From: Pocillopora verrucosa
Taxonomy: Eukaryota; Cnidaria; Anthozoa; Scleractinia; Pocilloporidae
Direction of reading: 5' to 3'
Length of the DNA stretch: 64,000 bases
Assembly (NCBI RefSeq): GCF_036669915.1
Contig: NC_089324.1
Span: 16,992,631-17,056,630 of the forward strand
Position numbers and translations under genes: made by a program. Below, piece after piece: positions 46,862-58,241 of this stretch. Below the pieces are notes generated by a model. That model worked only from the letters and a program-made list of their open reading frames with translations, ran no database searches and had not been told where the DNA came from. Every line of letters begins with the position of its first letter. The first letter of the stretch is position 1.

Positions 46862-48060
46862 CGAACATTCCAGATGTTTCTTGGAAGATGTTCCTGGAAG
46901 ATGTTTCATAGAGGGCGCAGAGGAGTTTACAAAGAAATCCATTGCACAAAGTGACATCTGAGAAGGCATTGTAGACGACGACATTCCAGAAGTAGATGCA
47001 TGGAGTAACATGGCCGACGAACATTTAGGAGAAAATGATCGGGGACTCTAAGACTCAACAGGTTATTACAGGCAGTTGCGATGTTAATGATTGGAGCTTA
47101 TTCAAAAAAATTGTTTTTAATTACTAAAGGGTATTTATAATTATCACATATTTGGTAGCAAGAGATTCATAAAACATTTTAAGTTAAAAAAAAGAATGGT
47201 ATTAAAACATTACGTTTTCCCTAGCGTGAAAACAAATGTACTACCGAAGTATGTGGCTTTTGAAACTTTTAATGGCGGCAATTTACATTACAACTCAGTT
47301 GATAAAACCAAATAATCTTGTTATACCCTCCCCCCCCCAACACAAACGAAGCACCTCAGCTTCTTTGCAAACTTGACTTGCTCCCTATTTCTGCACAGAC
47401 ACATGGCAACTTGGGATCTATTTGTTAAATGGACGGATATTTCAGTGCCATTTCCTTCAGCAAAGGTTTGTTCCTTTCCTACTTAAGGAGGACTTTTCTT
47501 TTTCCTTGAGATTTACATTTGTTAAAAAATTACAAACTATGAAATATACCTTGACATGCACTGTTTAAGACGTGTGGATTACACAAAAATTCCTGCGATT
47601 TGACCAATCGTATAATTAGAAGTGAATTGCTCAGAAATCTATTCCCAGAGCCATCTAAGAAGAGGGAGGGGTGGGTGGGGAAATAGTGAAACTCCTGTCT
47701 ACGAGAATATCTGCTGACAGTTTAATACCATTTCCACGCGGGTGGGCACCCTCTTCGATCATAGTTTCTTTATTTCACATGATCGTGGCCTTATTCTATT
47801 TTAATCGATTTAATTCGCTTTATTGTCAATGGCTTGTACAAGAATGTCTCTGGAATGGTTCTCGTGATTTTCCTTGATCGACAACCAAAAATAAACCATT
47901 ATCGATACTACATCGCGCATGTAACGATGGAATCAAAAAGGAAAACGATTAAGTGCTTTTCTGAAGTGTTCCATTCTTTGAACAAAATGAGGTTAACAAT
48001 TGCATGTCCAGAAGTCGAGTCTTGAAATTAAGGACGACAATTTGATGCTCTACCATCCCT
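46862..48060. other. Array spacer after gene E
   Basis: 46862-47090 continues the acidic exon as decayed non-coding sequence matching 32395-32580. 47357-47490 recurs at 40305-40440 and 60962-61085. 47780-47950 is the flank upstream of the promoter module. No gene. Confidence 0.6.
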
Positions 48061-48187
48061 TCCCTTATGTTATCTTTTTGGTGAGCTTTCCCAGGATACG
48101 CTGCGAACCCATTCACTTCCGCCTTCTGCCGACGCTGAAGAATCACATATCGTAGATCGATCTAGTTCGAAGGAAAAATCTCTAAAG
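48061..48187 (+). promoter_or_regulatory. 5' exon/promoter module 5, for gene F
   Basis: GATACGCTGCGAACCCATTC to the donor AAAG|GTAAG at 48187. The HEPN ATG is 4.9 kb away because a LINE of about 3.67 kb sits in the intron; without it the spacing is about 1.23 kb. Confidence 0.65.
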
Positions 48188-49649
48188 GTAAGACGCTTAA
48201 TTTGACAATTTCTCTGCAAGATAAATAATCTACAACCCTTCATTTAAAGTTTTACTGAAGATTTGTTGGAGTTATAGCTTCTGTGATTGAGAAATCGAAC
48301 GAGCGCAAGTTAAGTGAGTGAAGTAGGTGAACCAGCTCCTAGCAAACCAGCTCAATCAGAATATTACTAGTATTTTGAGCCTCCTTCAGTTCCTGTTCAG
48401 TTAAAATTTTGTTTGGTTCAACTTCGACTTTAATTGCACTATTCAGATGAATTAATCTTACACAATTATATACCGAATATATTATCCCAGAAATGTATTA
48501 TCTATAATATTCATAGATGGAAAATCTAGAGAGGATGTGCACAGTGGCCAAAGGAGCCGAGGCTTTCGAGTTGGCCACTGTCATGTCTGAGATATAATCA
48601 GAAAAAAACCAAGATTTATACAACTCAGAATTAGAATTGACGGGCACATTGTTACCATAATTTACAGCAAATATCATACCAACTGAAGCATATCTTAATG
48701 AGAGGCATACTGTGACATCTACTATCATTGATTGGAAAGAAGAAATATTTTATGTTGCTTTCTAAAAGCAGGTTCAGTAAGGGACTTAAATTGTTTGGGA
48801 CACTTTCCCACATTTGAACTGCCCTATATTTAAACAAAAATTTGTCGGCTGTAGTCTGTTCAAATGTTTGTGCTATAAAAATTTCCTCAGGTAGCAAATT
48901 GAGTTTTATGAGAGTGTATATCTACTGCTGGGATGATAGTGTCAGAGAATATAGCTGGAATACCTCTATTTTTGAGAATTTTATGTGTAAATACAGCAGT
49001 CTTAAATTATACAAAGTTATCAAAATTGAAAATTTGTAGTAAATTATAATGTGGTGTTGAATGTTCTCTACTGTGAGCAAAAAAGGTATTGCACATACAT
49101 TTATTTTGCTTTGTATGGGGCATATTCAATCTTGTCTTGTAATTATTTCCTCAACTTAGAATGCCATAGTTGAGGTCAGGAAAAATTAATGTATAATATA
49201 ACATCATTGTTTTTAGTTCTTGATAATATCTGAGTTTGTTTATTATGCTAATGTTTTTGGCAACTCTGTTATTAACATGTTGTATATGGGCACCCCAGCT
49301 CAAATGCTTATCAATGAATACACCTGTATTTATCTCAACTTGTATTTTAGGGGATGTTACAACCATGTAATTAGTTTTTCTTAGATTTAGAGACAGCTTA
49401 TTAGTATTACAATAACTAAAAACTGATTTAATTGCAGAATTCATAACCAATTCTAATTCTCTTAACTATAAATGATATTAGTATCATCAGCAAAATTCTA
49501 AATGATTTTCCCTTACAGCAGTTAGGAAGATCATTAATATATAGTAGGAAAAGGAGAGGGTCTAATGTAGACCCTTGAGGTATCCCACAGAGGAGAGGCA
49601 ATTTACTAGATTCTACATGACCTAATTTAACATACTGTGTACAGTGTTT

Positions 49650-50120
49650 TAAATAGCTCTAAACACCACAACAGACAGAGGCTTGTTTTGGAACCAGACA
49701 GTTTATTAAATGTATATATCCTACGTAAATAACACACTAGACTATTGCATAAAAGATATTGGATGAATACATTAAATAGAGGCTCCAGTAATCAAGAATA
49801 AATTATGAACACAAATGAGATTAAGATACAATCAAAACTATCAATGGTGTGGGTGGGAGGGAAACTAAAACTTTCTTAAAGCTAGAAATAAACTTGTTGC
49901 TCACTTGCTTGTTAGATTTCTAATAACACATGCAGGATACCCAAGCGGTAATACTAAAGTAATTTTGCAATTAAAACGCGTTAGCGTGGTGAATAGCCAT
50001 TGGCTCTACCCAAGTCTTATGACTTATATGCTGGACAAATTGCTTCTTAAAGAAAAGGGAAAATACTAATACGCACCCTGCCTGTAACCAGTCCAGGTCT
50101 CTCAGTTAACAGTGTCTAGA
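49650..50120. mobile_element. Unclassified insert between RT motifs of the LINE
   Basis: The RT reading on the minus strand is continuous in sense up to LPLCWFKANI (about 50130) and resumes with TQYVKLGHVESS (about 49640). The roughly 470 bp between have no RT homology. I could not define the ends. Confidence 0.45.
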
Positions 50121-50754
50121 TATTAATGTTTGCTTTAAACCAGCAAAGAGGGAGACCCCTGATTCTATAGGCATATAGTTTTGAGAGTAATATTTCATGA
50201 TTTACAGTATCAAATGCCTTTGACAGATCAAGGAAGACTCCACAAGATATTTTCTTTTTATCTATTGCCTCTTTTAATTTGTCAGTGACCTCTTGTGTGA
50301 CTTGTTTGGAAGAGAAGTTCTTTCAGAAGCCAAATTGATATTTATATAGAATTTCCTTTATTTCTAGGAATGAATAGAGTTGGTCATGTACCAACCTTTC
50401 AAGAACTTTCCTAAAGAGTGATAAAACTGCAGTGAGTTGGTAATTTCTTGGTTCAGTTATTAAACCATTTTTACAAACAGGAGTAACTTGAGATATTTTG
50501 AAAATATCTGGCACTACACCAGTCTTGATAGGCTCATTATAGATATATGTAAAAGGTTTTGAGAGATCCTCAGAAGCTATCCTTGTCAATTTATTTGGAA
50601 TATGTAGTGAAGTTTTGCTATCATTTAATTTAGAGAAGAGATTACAAACCTATGCTTCAATTACCTCAGATAATACAAAACTTGAGGAAGGGGAAGATTT
50701 TATGTATTTATGTCATCGTTATTCCTTATAGAACTAGCAAGTGTAGGACCTCCA

Positions 50755-50955
50755 TTAACCTTTTTAAGTCCCATGAATGACCAAGACAGAATTTCTCCTT
50801 ACAATTTCAAACAGACAGGTGATGAGAATAAAGATAAATTTAATTAAGGAATTCTTAGTTGACCCAATACTAAATTTTCCAAACTAATATCACAATAACT
50901 TTAAAGCAGATGACAAGGAGAAGTTCTAATGAGATCTTGGGAGTTAAAGGGTTAA
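50755..50955. mobile_element. TTAACCC-type MITE nested in the LINE
   Basis: Starts TTAACCTTTTTAAGTCCCAT and ends GGGAGTTAAAGGGTTAA, in the same orientation as 10625-10845. It proves that MITE activity post-dates this LINE insertion. Confidence 0.85.
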
Positions 50956-52086
50956 CAAAATATTTGTTTAGTTGATCAACAATATCAAAATTTGTTGTAT
51001 AGATTTGATTGTTGACAATGATTTTTGTTGGGTCAGATTGCCCTTCAGTTTTACAATGAATAAGAGTTCCAATTAATTTCCTTGTTGACTTCATGTTATT
51101 TTTACACAAATTGAAGTGTTTGTGATAGTATAGAGTATTGCCTCGTGACTTAAGCCTGTTAAGCTTATTTGAATATATTTTGTATTTGTCAACTTTGGAT
51201 ACATCATTTGAAAGAAAATGGGTTTGATACATTCTTTGTTTAGTTTTTATTGATTTTAGGATGCCATTTGTTATCCATGGTTTTTTTAACTGTTTTTGTT
51301 AAGTCTTAGAAATATATTTTTTTGGAGCATGCTTGTCTACTGTTATAGCTTCAATAGTTTTGGTGGCAAGCTCATGCAAGTTGGTACATTTGCTTTGAAT
51401 GGTATTCCAGTCTATAGCTCTGATATCAATTTTATATAATTCTTTATTAAATGCTCTATAGTGTCTAAAAGATATGGGATGTGCTTGGTGCTTTACTGCT
51501 GTCCCACATATGCAAAACACTGGTAAATGATCAGAAATATCTACAGTAGCAATTCCAGAGACTTTTTGTTGGTTAAAAGAATTCGTATAGGTAACATGTT
51601 GTTGGTATAGAGCATTTCTAACTAATTTTCAGTTAAAGAGTGGCTATTACATTTGAGGAAATCAATGTTCATATTCCCCAGAATAGAAACTTCATATTTT
51701 TTATGATTAAGATTTTTCAATGATGCATCTAGTTTGGAAGTAAAATCTTCTATATTAGCTGATAGGTGTCTATATATACAGCCTACTACTATATGAGCTT
51801 TGTTGTTACATGGATCAATTTCAATCCAGCATGATTCTACCAATGGCATATTCAGATCTATATCAGGTTTGAATGTAGTTTTTAAATTCTTTTAACTATA
51901 GATAATTGCATTACCAGCTGCTGTTGGTGAATCATTGTAGAGGAAGTTATAATTTATGAGATCGGTATTTGAAACTGAGTAACTATTAGGTCTTGTCTCT
52001 GAAGTCGCTATTACATCTTTCCTGTCGTTCAGATAGTAGAGCATATCATTTAATAAGTTTGAGTTCTTGGAAAGGCTTCTAATATG

Positions 52087-53083
52087 GTTGAAGTCGATCA
52101 ATTAATTCCTCCACAGAGAATGACCAGAGTGGCCAGCGTGTCGTTATTTTATTATCATTACCCCGCTCCAGCGAATAGATGATACTCTTTGTTTTTTATA
52201 AGTGATACATCATACATTGTTACCTCGAGAGAGAATGATGATATGAAATTTGAGTATTTACTCCTGTAAATCATAGGAAGTAAATGAAGTGGGTGGCTAT
52301 TAACCACGTCGTTACTGCTAAGTGTTTTCTTTCATGTGTCACGCGATGCACTACATATTCTAGCCCGCCTAGTTTCCCTTCTTTGAGCAAATGTATTTCA
52401 AGTATTTTATAAACTGAATCATGTTTTGACCTCCTTAAATAGAGTCTTTTGATAACCAGGTAAAACTGAGAACCTATATAGCTGTATTAGTGCTGAACTC
52501 CCTGAACTTTTATGTATTTATGTTAAAAAAAATAGGTAAAAGTAAATGGAAATCAGGCTTCTCAGTCATTTGCGTATTTTAGTTTTCCTAGGTGTTGTCA
52601 TAAACTGAAAAGCTTGAAAGGTAAAAGGAATATAAACTTTTTGTGCGAACAATCCTTAAATGTGATTTAAATAAGGATGCAGGCCTTGAGATTTCAAATT
52701 ACTAGTTCGACCCACTATATATGTCGCTTTTGCTGAAGGGGCTAAGATCAGAGTATTTCAGGTATTTTTGTACAATTTCTCTTCTTATACAGGCTTAAGA
52801 AAAACGCATCTAAGTTGTTGAACATCGATTCCTTGACAGCAAAATCACACCCACACAACATGGAATGAAAATGTCGAAGTATTATTGAAAGCAATCCGTT
52901 TTGATCCTCTCCTCTTAAATCATCCATCCACCCAATTTAAGCACGTACATTTTATATTAGCTATATCTGTCTTTTGTGAGATTAACCGTCGACTCTGTTG
53001 ATCTATTTCACAGTTTGGGTTGCAGTTATGGGGTAAGGAAGGTCCGGTAACTGATCCTGCCTCAGGTTTTCCTTTTTTAAAAA
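52087..53083 (+). other. Gene F intron 1, distal part
   Basis: Co-linear with 33250-34234 and 43450-44429, ending in an acceptor region and 5' UTR. No gene inside. Confidence 0.6.
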
Positions 53084-56000
53084 ATGGCTGCCGCTCTGGA
53101 CCCGGATGATGTGCTTCGTTCTTCGGAAGGGAGAGATAATTATCAGCGTCTGGCTCGGCTTTTGATAAGTGGAGGTACTGTGCTATTGAGGGAAGCTTTT
53201 GACATCAAATGTCCACCAAGTAATCTTCCCACAATACTTCAGAATCCAGCCACGAAGAAGCTACTTGAGAAACCAAAGCTTACGAAACCACAGAGGGACT
53301 GCCTGTACCCTTCCCCAGGGATGTATGGAAAGTCAACAGACTTTGATATAACTCTCCTTTTCCGGTTGTTGAGGACAATATGCGGCCTCACCCCTCCTGT
53401 CACGGGTTGGGATACGCTGCCAGCAAGTACAGATGACAGTTTAGAAGCAGATTTAGCTAGAATCAAATATTACCGTAATTCGATGTATGGTCATGTGACC
53501 GAGAACATGGAGATCTCAGATGACGAGTTTTCACGTCTTTGGAGAGAAATCAGCGAGGCTCTGGCGAGAGTTGCGGGTCAAATCAGCCCTGCAAAGGCAA
53601 AAGAATGGCAGAATGCTATTGGCAAATTTTTAAAAGATCCCCTCACAGAGGAAGACAAAAGACATGAGCAGGAATTGCAGCGCTGGTACCAGAATGATAC
53701 AGAAGTAAAGGAATACCTGGAAAAAGTAGAATCTTCAATGAAGCATTTGGAGAAAGAAGCTTACTACTCAAGACAAGAAGTTCGAGAAAAAGCCCAAGAT
53801 ATTAAAAATGTGCTCGGTGGGAAAGCAGAATCTACAGCCCAAGAAGTGAAGCGCTTAGGACAAGAAGTTCGAGATGAAGCGCAAGACATCAAAGATGAGC
53901 TCGGAGGGAAAGTAGAATCTACAGCCCAAGAAGTGAAGCGCCTAGGACAAGAAGTTCGAGATGAAGCGCAAGACATCAAAGATGAGCTTGGAGGGAAAGT
54001 AGAATCTACAGCCCAAGAAGTGCAACGCTTAGGACAAGACATCAAAGATCAGCTCGGATGGAAAGTAGAATCTACAGCCCAAGAAGTGCAGCGCCTGAGG
54101 CAAGAGTTTCGAGATGAAGCCCAAGACATCAAAGATCGATTGAAACTGGGTGGCCGACCCAATTCCTCAGCTGGAGGTTAGCTTACTGATTTTTTCTGTA
54201 TATCTATTACTAGTAAAGTATTTTTCCTCTAACATAAGCACTTATGTAACGTATCAGGGTTACCTGTACGGTGCACATTGAGCACTCTTTATGACAAAAA
54301 TGGCTTCGTATATTTTTGAAGCGGAGAAGTGTCAATTATTTATCGTTTATCAACTATGGCCGGACGACCACTCACGGTAATTGTCGTTTTGGCTCTGTTG
54401 TAAATGGCTAGTCGCTGCAATTAGTGACACTTTTTTTCCCTTACAGTTAAAATTCGAATGCGGATTGATTGTGAGACCATCCCAGACCCTCAGCCGCGCC
54501 TTGAGACATCAGAAGAAACGCCTGAAGGCAAACAGGATAGCCAGGCAGGGAGCCACGAGATGGTAGTTACTGGAGTTAAGGGTAAAGCTGTGGAACCTGC
54601 TGCAACCACTGGTCTATCACAGGCTGGAAATTTAGAAGCCGTTGAGATAGCAAATTTTGGAAGTGATGGACTACCCAGTTCACAAGGAGTTATGAATTTC
54701 ATCGCGCACAAGTACTTTCAGACAGTTGACACAACCAAACCTGAGGAATTGAATGGTTTTCTACGGTATTTAACAGATGTGCGCAAAGTTCTGCTCCTGG
54801 GTGCTCAATCAGGAAGTTTGATATTGACAGCCCTCTGTAGATCATTGGAGATACTGGATGCCCTGTGGTATGACTATTGCACGGGTCACCTGAATGATAT
54901 GGCACAGAAACATCTTGTGACAAGGGACGTTCTGAAGGAGTTTGACTTGACTGAGCTAAAACTGATAACAACTATTCAGAGGGAGGAGTACATGGCTGCA
55001 CGAAAGTATTTCCTGCAGGGTTCGGGTGAGCACATTCAAAGTGTTTCAGATAGCTGTCTTTAACCGAATAAATAGGGCATTGTCTTCGTGAATGCTATAA
55101 AACACGTTAGCAGAGGTTTGCATGCTATGTTTTTTTTATGCCCCCTCAAGCATGTTTTCAAATTTGTTATTTCACCAAATTCAGACAGGTATCATTTAAA
55201 AAATTTAATTATCCGGGATCTTGAGCTCTCTCTATGTAATAGAGAGATGGGGATTGAGGACGGAGGGAAGCGATGCAGAGACGACCCCACGACCTCTTGA
55301 CATTTTTAGGAAATTGATCCAACTCCTGTATCTTGGGCCAACCCAAAGTAGTAAATATCCCTTCAAGCCAATAATTTAACAGAATTAACAAATCTCTCTA
55401 AATAGCCGACTGAGAAATGTATGGTCATCAGTTTTCAGAAGTGTTCTCTATAGATTTCTGTAAAAAGGGTAATTTATGTGACCCGAGCACTCAATTTGGT
55501 TACCCTTCTCTCATACGGGTGGACAAACTCGTTTTGGGAGTAACTGAAACGATGGAAAAATACTTTACAAAGACAGCTTGAATTTATTTGTGATGTATAA
55601 AGCTCACTATAATCAGTCACCTGGCCAATTTATTAGGGCGTCTGGTGATGTTACCTGCTATATCATCTCTTTCCCTTTAAATTTGTTTTCAGATCATGGT
55701 CCACTTGGTATGATAAGGAGCAGAAGTATCGCAACCGGCCAAGAATCGACTTCCTGTGGAAAGCTCCACGATATTGCACTAGGAACAATGGAAAAAGGTT
55801 CAGTTGGCTCACGGGAGAGTCCGCTTCAAAAAATTGAAGGAGTCCCAGACGATATCCCTGTTTTCAAGGTTGAAGTGGAGGGAGATCCTACCCCTAAAAT
55901 GTCCTCAGGGCCACCACAACACCTAGATCTTCGAGGTGGCGGGCAAATTTCTATAAAAACAACGACTGGAAAGACAATCACTTTGGAGTTGGATCTCGAA

Positions 56001-58016
56001 ACAGACACCACAGAGAAAGTGAAAAAGAAAATTCAAGATAAAGAAGGGATACCAACGGATCAGCAACATCTTATCTTTGGCGGGCAGCAATTGGAAGATG
56101 GCCGTTTTCTGAGTGACTACAATGTTCCGAAAGAAGCGACTCTTCACTTGGTTTTAAGTCTTCGTGGTGGCATGCAAATCTTTGTAAAAACATTGACTGG
56201 AAAGACGATCACTTTGGAAGTGGAATCGTCAGACACCATTGAGAAAGTGAAAACAAAAATTCAAGACGAAGAAGGAATCCCACTGGATCGGCAATGTATT
56301 ATCTTTGCCGGGAAAGTATTGGAAGATCGCCGTTGTTTGAGTGACTACAATGTTCCGAAAGAAGCGACTCTTTACTTGGTAAAAAGACTTCGTAGTGGTA
56401 TGCAAATCTTTATAAAAACATTCACTGGAAAGAGGATCACTTTGAAAGTGGAACCGTCCGGAAGCATTGAGAAAGTGAAAACAAAAATTAAAGACATGGA
56501 AGGAATCCCACCGGACCAGCAACGTCTTATCTTCGACGGGAAGCAATTGAAAGATGGCCGTTGTCTGAGTGACTACAATGTTCCGAAAGAAGCGACTCTT
56601 CACTTAGTAATGAGACGTCGTAGTGGCATGCAGATCTTTGTAGAAACATCGACTGGAAAGAAAATCACCTTGGAAGTGGAACCGGCAGACACCATTGAGA
56701 ATGTGAAAAGAAAAATTCAAGACGAAGAAGGAATCCCACCGGCTCAGCAATGCCTTATCTTTGCCGGGGAGGTATTGGAAGATAGCCGTTGTCTAAGTGA
56801 TTACAATGTTTGGAGAGGATCGACTCTTCTCTTGGTTTCAAGACTTTATAATGGTATGCAAATCTTTGTAAAAACATTGACTGGAAAGACGATCACTTTG
56901 GAAGTGGAACCGTCAGACACCATTGAGAATGTGAAAACAAAAATTCAAGACAAAGAAGGAATCCCACCGGATTACCAGTGTCTTATCTTTGCCAGGAAGA
57001 TATTGGAAGATGGCCGTTGTCTGAGTGATTACGATGTTCGAAGAGAATCGACTCTTTACTTGGTTTTCAGAGTTCCTAGTGGCATGCAAATCTTTGTGAA
57101 AACATTGACTGGAAAGACGATCACTTTGGAAGTGGAATCGTCAGACACCATTGAGAGTGTGAAAACACAAATTCAAGACATAGAAGGAATCCCTCCGAAT
57201 CAGTACCATTTATGCTTCAATGGTCAGCTACTTAACGGTAAACGTACTCTGATTGATTACAGTGTTTCGAAAAAAGCGACCCTAGTTTGTGACATACTTA
57301 TCTTTGTAAAGACTCTCACAGGGAAGATCCTTGCTCTAGACGTGGAGCCTTCAGATACGATTAAGAATGTGAAACGGAAAATTCAGGGCAAAGAGGGTAT
57401 CCCACCAAGCCAGCAACATCTGATCTTTAGGAGGCAAGAACTCAAAGACCACCAAACGTTAGATGAATACAAAGTTACAGACAAATCTTCTGTACATTTG
57501 CGACTCGATGACGAACTTGATAGAATACTTATCAATGTTGAGTTTCCTAGTGGAAGGAAGATTTTTATAAATGTTTCACCAAAGGATGATTTTGAGAGCG
57601 TGAGAAAAATAATCTATGATAAAGAAGGGATTCCAGTTGATCAACAACGCCTCAGCTTTGTTGGCAAAGAAGTTGTAGACAATCACCTTCCTCTGAGTGA
57701 GTACGTCAATCAGATTGAATTATCTCTGCAACTGGATGTGAAACAACGAAAAAATGAATTCCTACTTCATGTGAAGACACGATCTGGAAAAACAAAGATC
57801 AAAATTGAAGCTGTATCGGGAGATACCATCCAGGATGTGAAAATGAAAATAATGGAAGAGATTGGAATACCGCCACATCAGCAACTACTTATGTTTAACA
57901 GTCAGGAAATTGAAGATGAGCGCCGCACGCTGGAAAGCTACGACATCAACAGCGACTCCATCATTGAACTGGTTATTAGAAGAACACATGGCAACGAAAG
58001 GCATATTTACGCATAA
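53084..58016 (+). CDS. Gene F: HEPN - helical repeats - TRADD-N-like - nine ubiquitin-like domains
   Basis: Exons 53084-54176, 54447-55025 and 55693-58016 join at phase-1 introns into 1331 aa plus stop, the largest intact member. HEPN is at residues 1-200 with R131-x5-H137 (YRNSMYGH). At about 215-360 are 29-residue helical repeats ([20 protein letters not shown]). The linker leads to TRADD-N-like at about 446-556. A leader ([18 protein letters not shown]) of about 80 residues precedes nine Ubls at about 640-1325. Ubl 2 and 5-6 keep [18 protein letters not shown], close to ubiquitin; the last three are shared with gene D. The equivalents of Leu8, Ile44 and Val70 persist in several units, and Lys63 (VPKEAT) in most early ones. 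Only the first joint reads LRGG-M; others are LRSG, RRSG, LYNG or VPSG. The start is fixed by homology with D and E. Confidence 0.87.
53820..54110 (+). repeat. 87-bp tandem repeats (29-residue amphipathic helix)
   Basis: Units around GCCCAAGAAGTGAAGCGC and GACATCAAAGATGAGCTCGG repeat about three and a half times in gene F, with fewer or irregular copies in D and E and one in B. No proline is seen in the unit and heptad-like hydrophobics are spaced along it. Confidence 0.8.
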
Positions 58017-58241
58017 ATGCAGGGTGGTGTAAGAATCGTAGCAGACATATCATCGGAGGATACCACCACGGATGTGAAAGGGAAAATAAAACAAATGATA
58101 GGAACGCCGGTCGACAAGCAGCTGATCACTTTTGGTGACACAAAAATCGAAGGTGACAACAAACAGAGCGATTTCGGTGTGAAACATGGATCCACAGCTT
58201 TAATGACTAACAGTTCTAACACTCAGGAGAAGTGCTCGTAA
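58017..58241 (+). CDS. Orphan terminal Ubl directly after gene F's stop
   Basis: It starts with ATG as the codon next to gene F's TAA and in the same frame, giving 74 aa (MQGGVRIVADISSEDTTTDV, then GTPVDKQLITFGD). It is a further Ubl, complete enough to include a C-terminal tail. The position, in frame, means readthrough of one stop would extend gene F to ten Ubls. It could also be a downstream ORF that is not translated. Counterparts after genes D and G are broken. Confidence 0.6.
   Translation: MQGGVRIVADISSEDTTTDVKGKIKQMIGTPVDKQLITFGDTKIEGDNKQSDFGVKHGSTALMTNSSNTQEKCS

Larger units (their letters stand above)
48415..52086 (-). mobile_element. CR1/L2-like LINE in the first intron of gene F
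   Basis: Antisense to gene F. From right to left it encodes endonuclease start (HIRSLSKNSN), endonuclease core (VVGCIYRHLS and GNMNIDFLKC), RT fingers (ISQVTPVCKNG), palm (FLDLSKAFDTVNHEILLS), YINDL and thumb (NLRKTNYMV). Stops and shifts break the frame many times. Gene F's intron homology stops at AAAATTT (48415) and resumes at GGTTGAAGTCGATCAATT (52086). It is nested with a MITE (50755-50955) and an unclassified insert (about 49650-50120). Confidence 0.85.

Noticed and set aside
53764-54045. Minus-strand serine-rich frames opposite the HEPN helical repeats
   Set aside because: These are shadows of the repeat; the same kind of frame appears opposite every HEPN exon.
55578-55692. Start of gene F's Ubl part as a separate gene at 55578
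   Set aside because: The segment before 55693 is intron ending in a strong acceptor, and exon 2 joins in frame.
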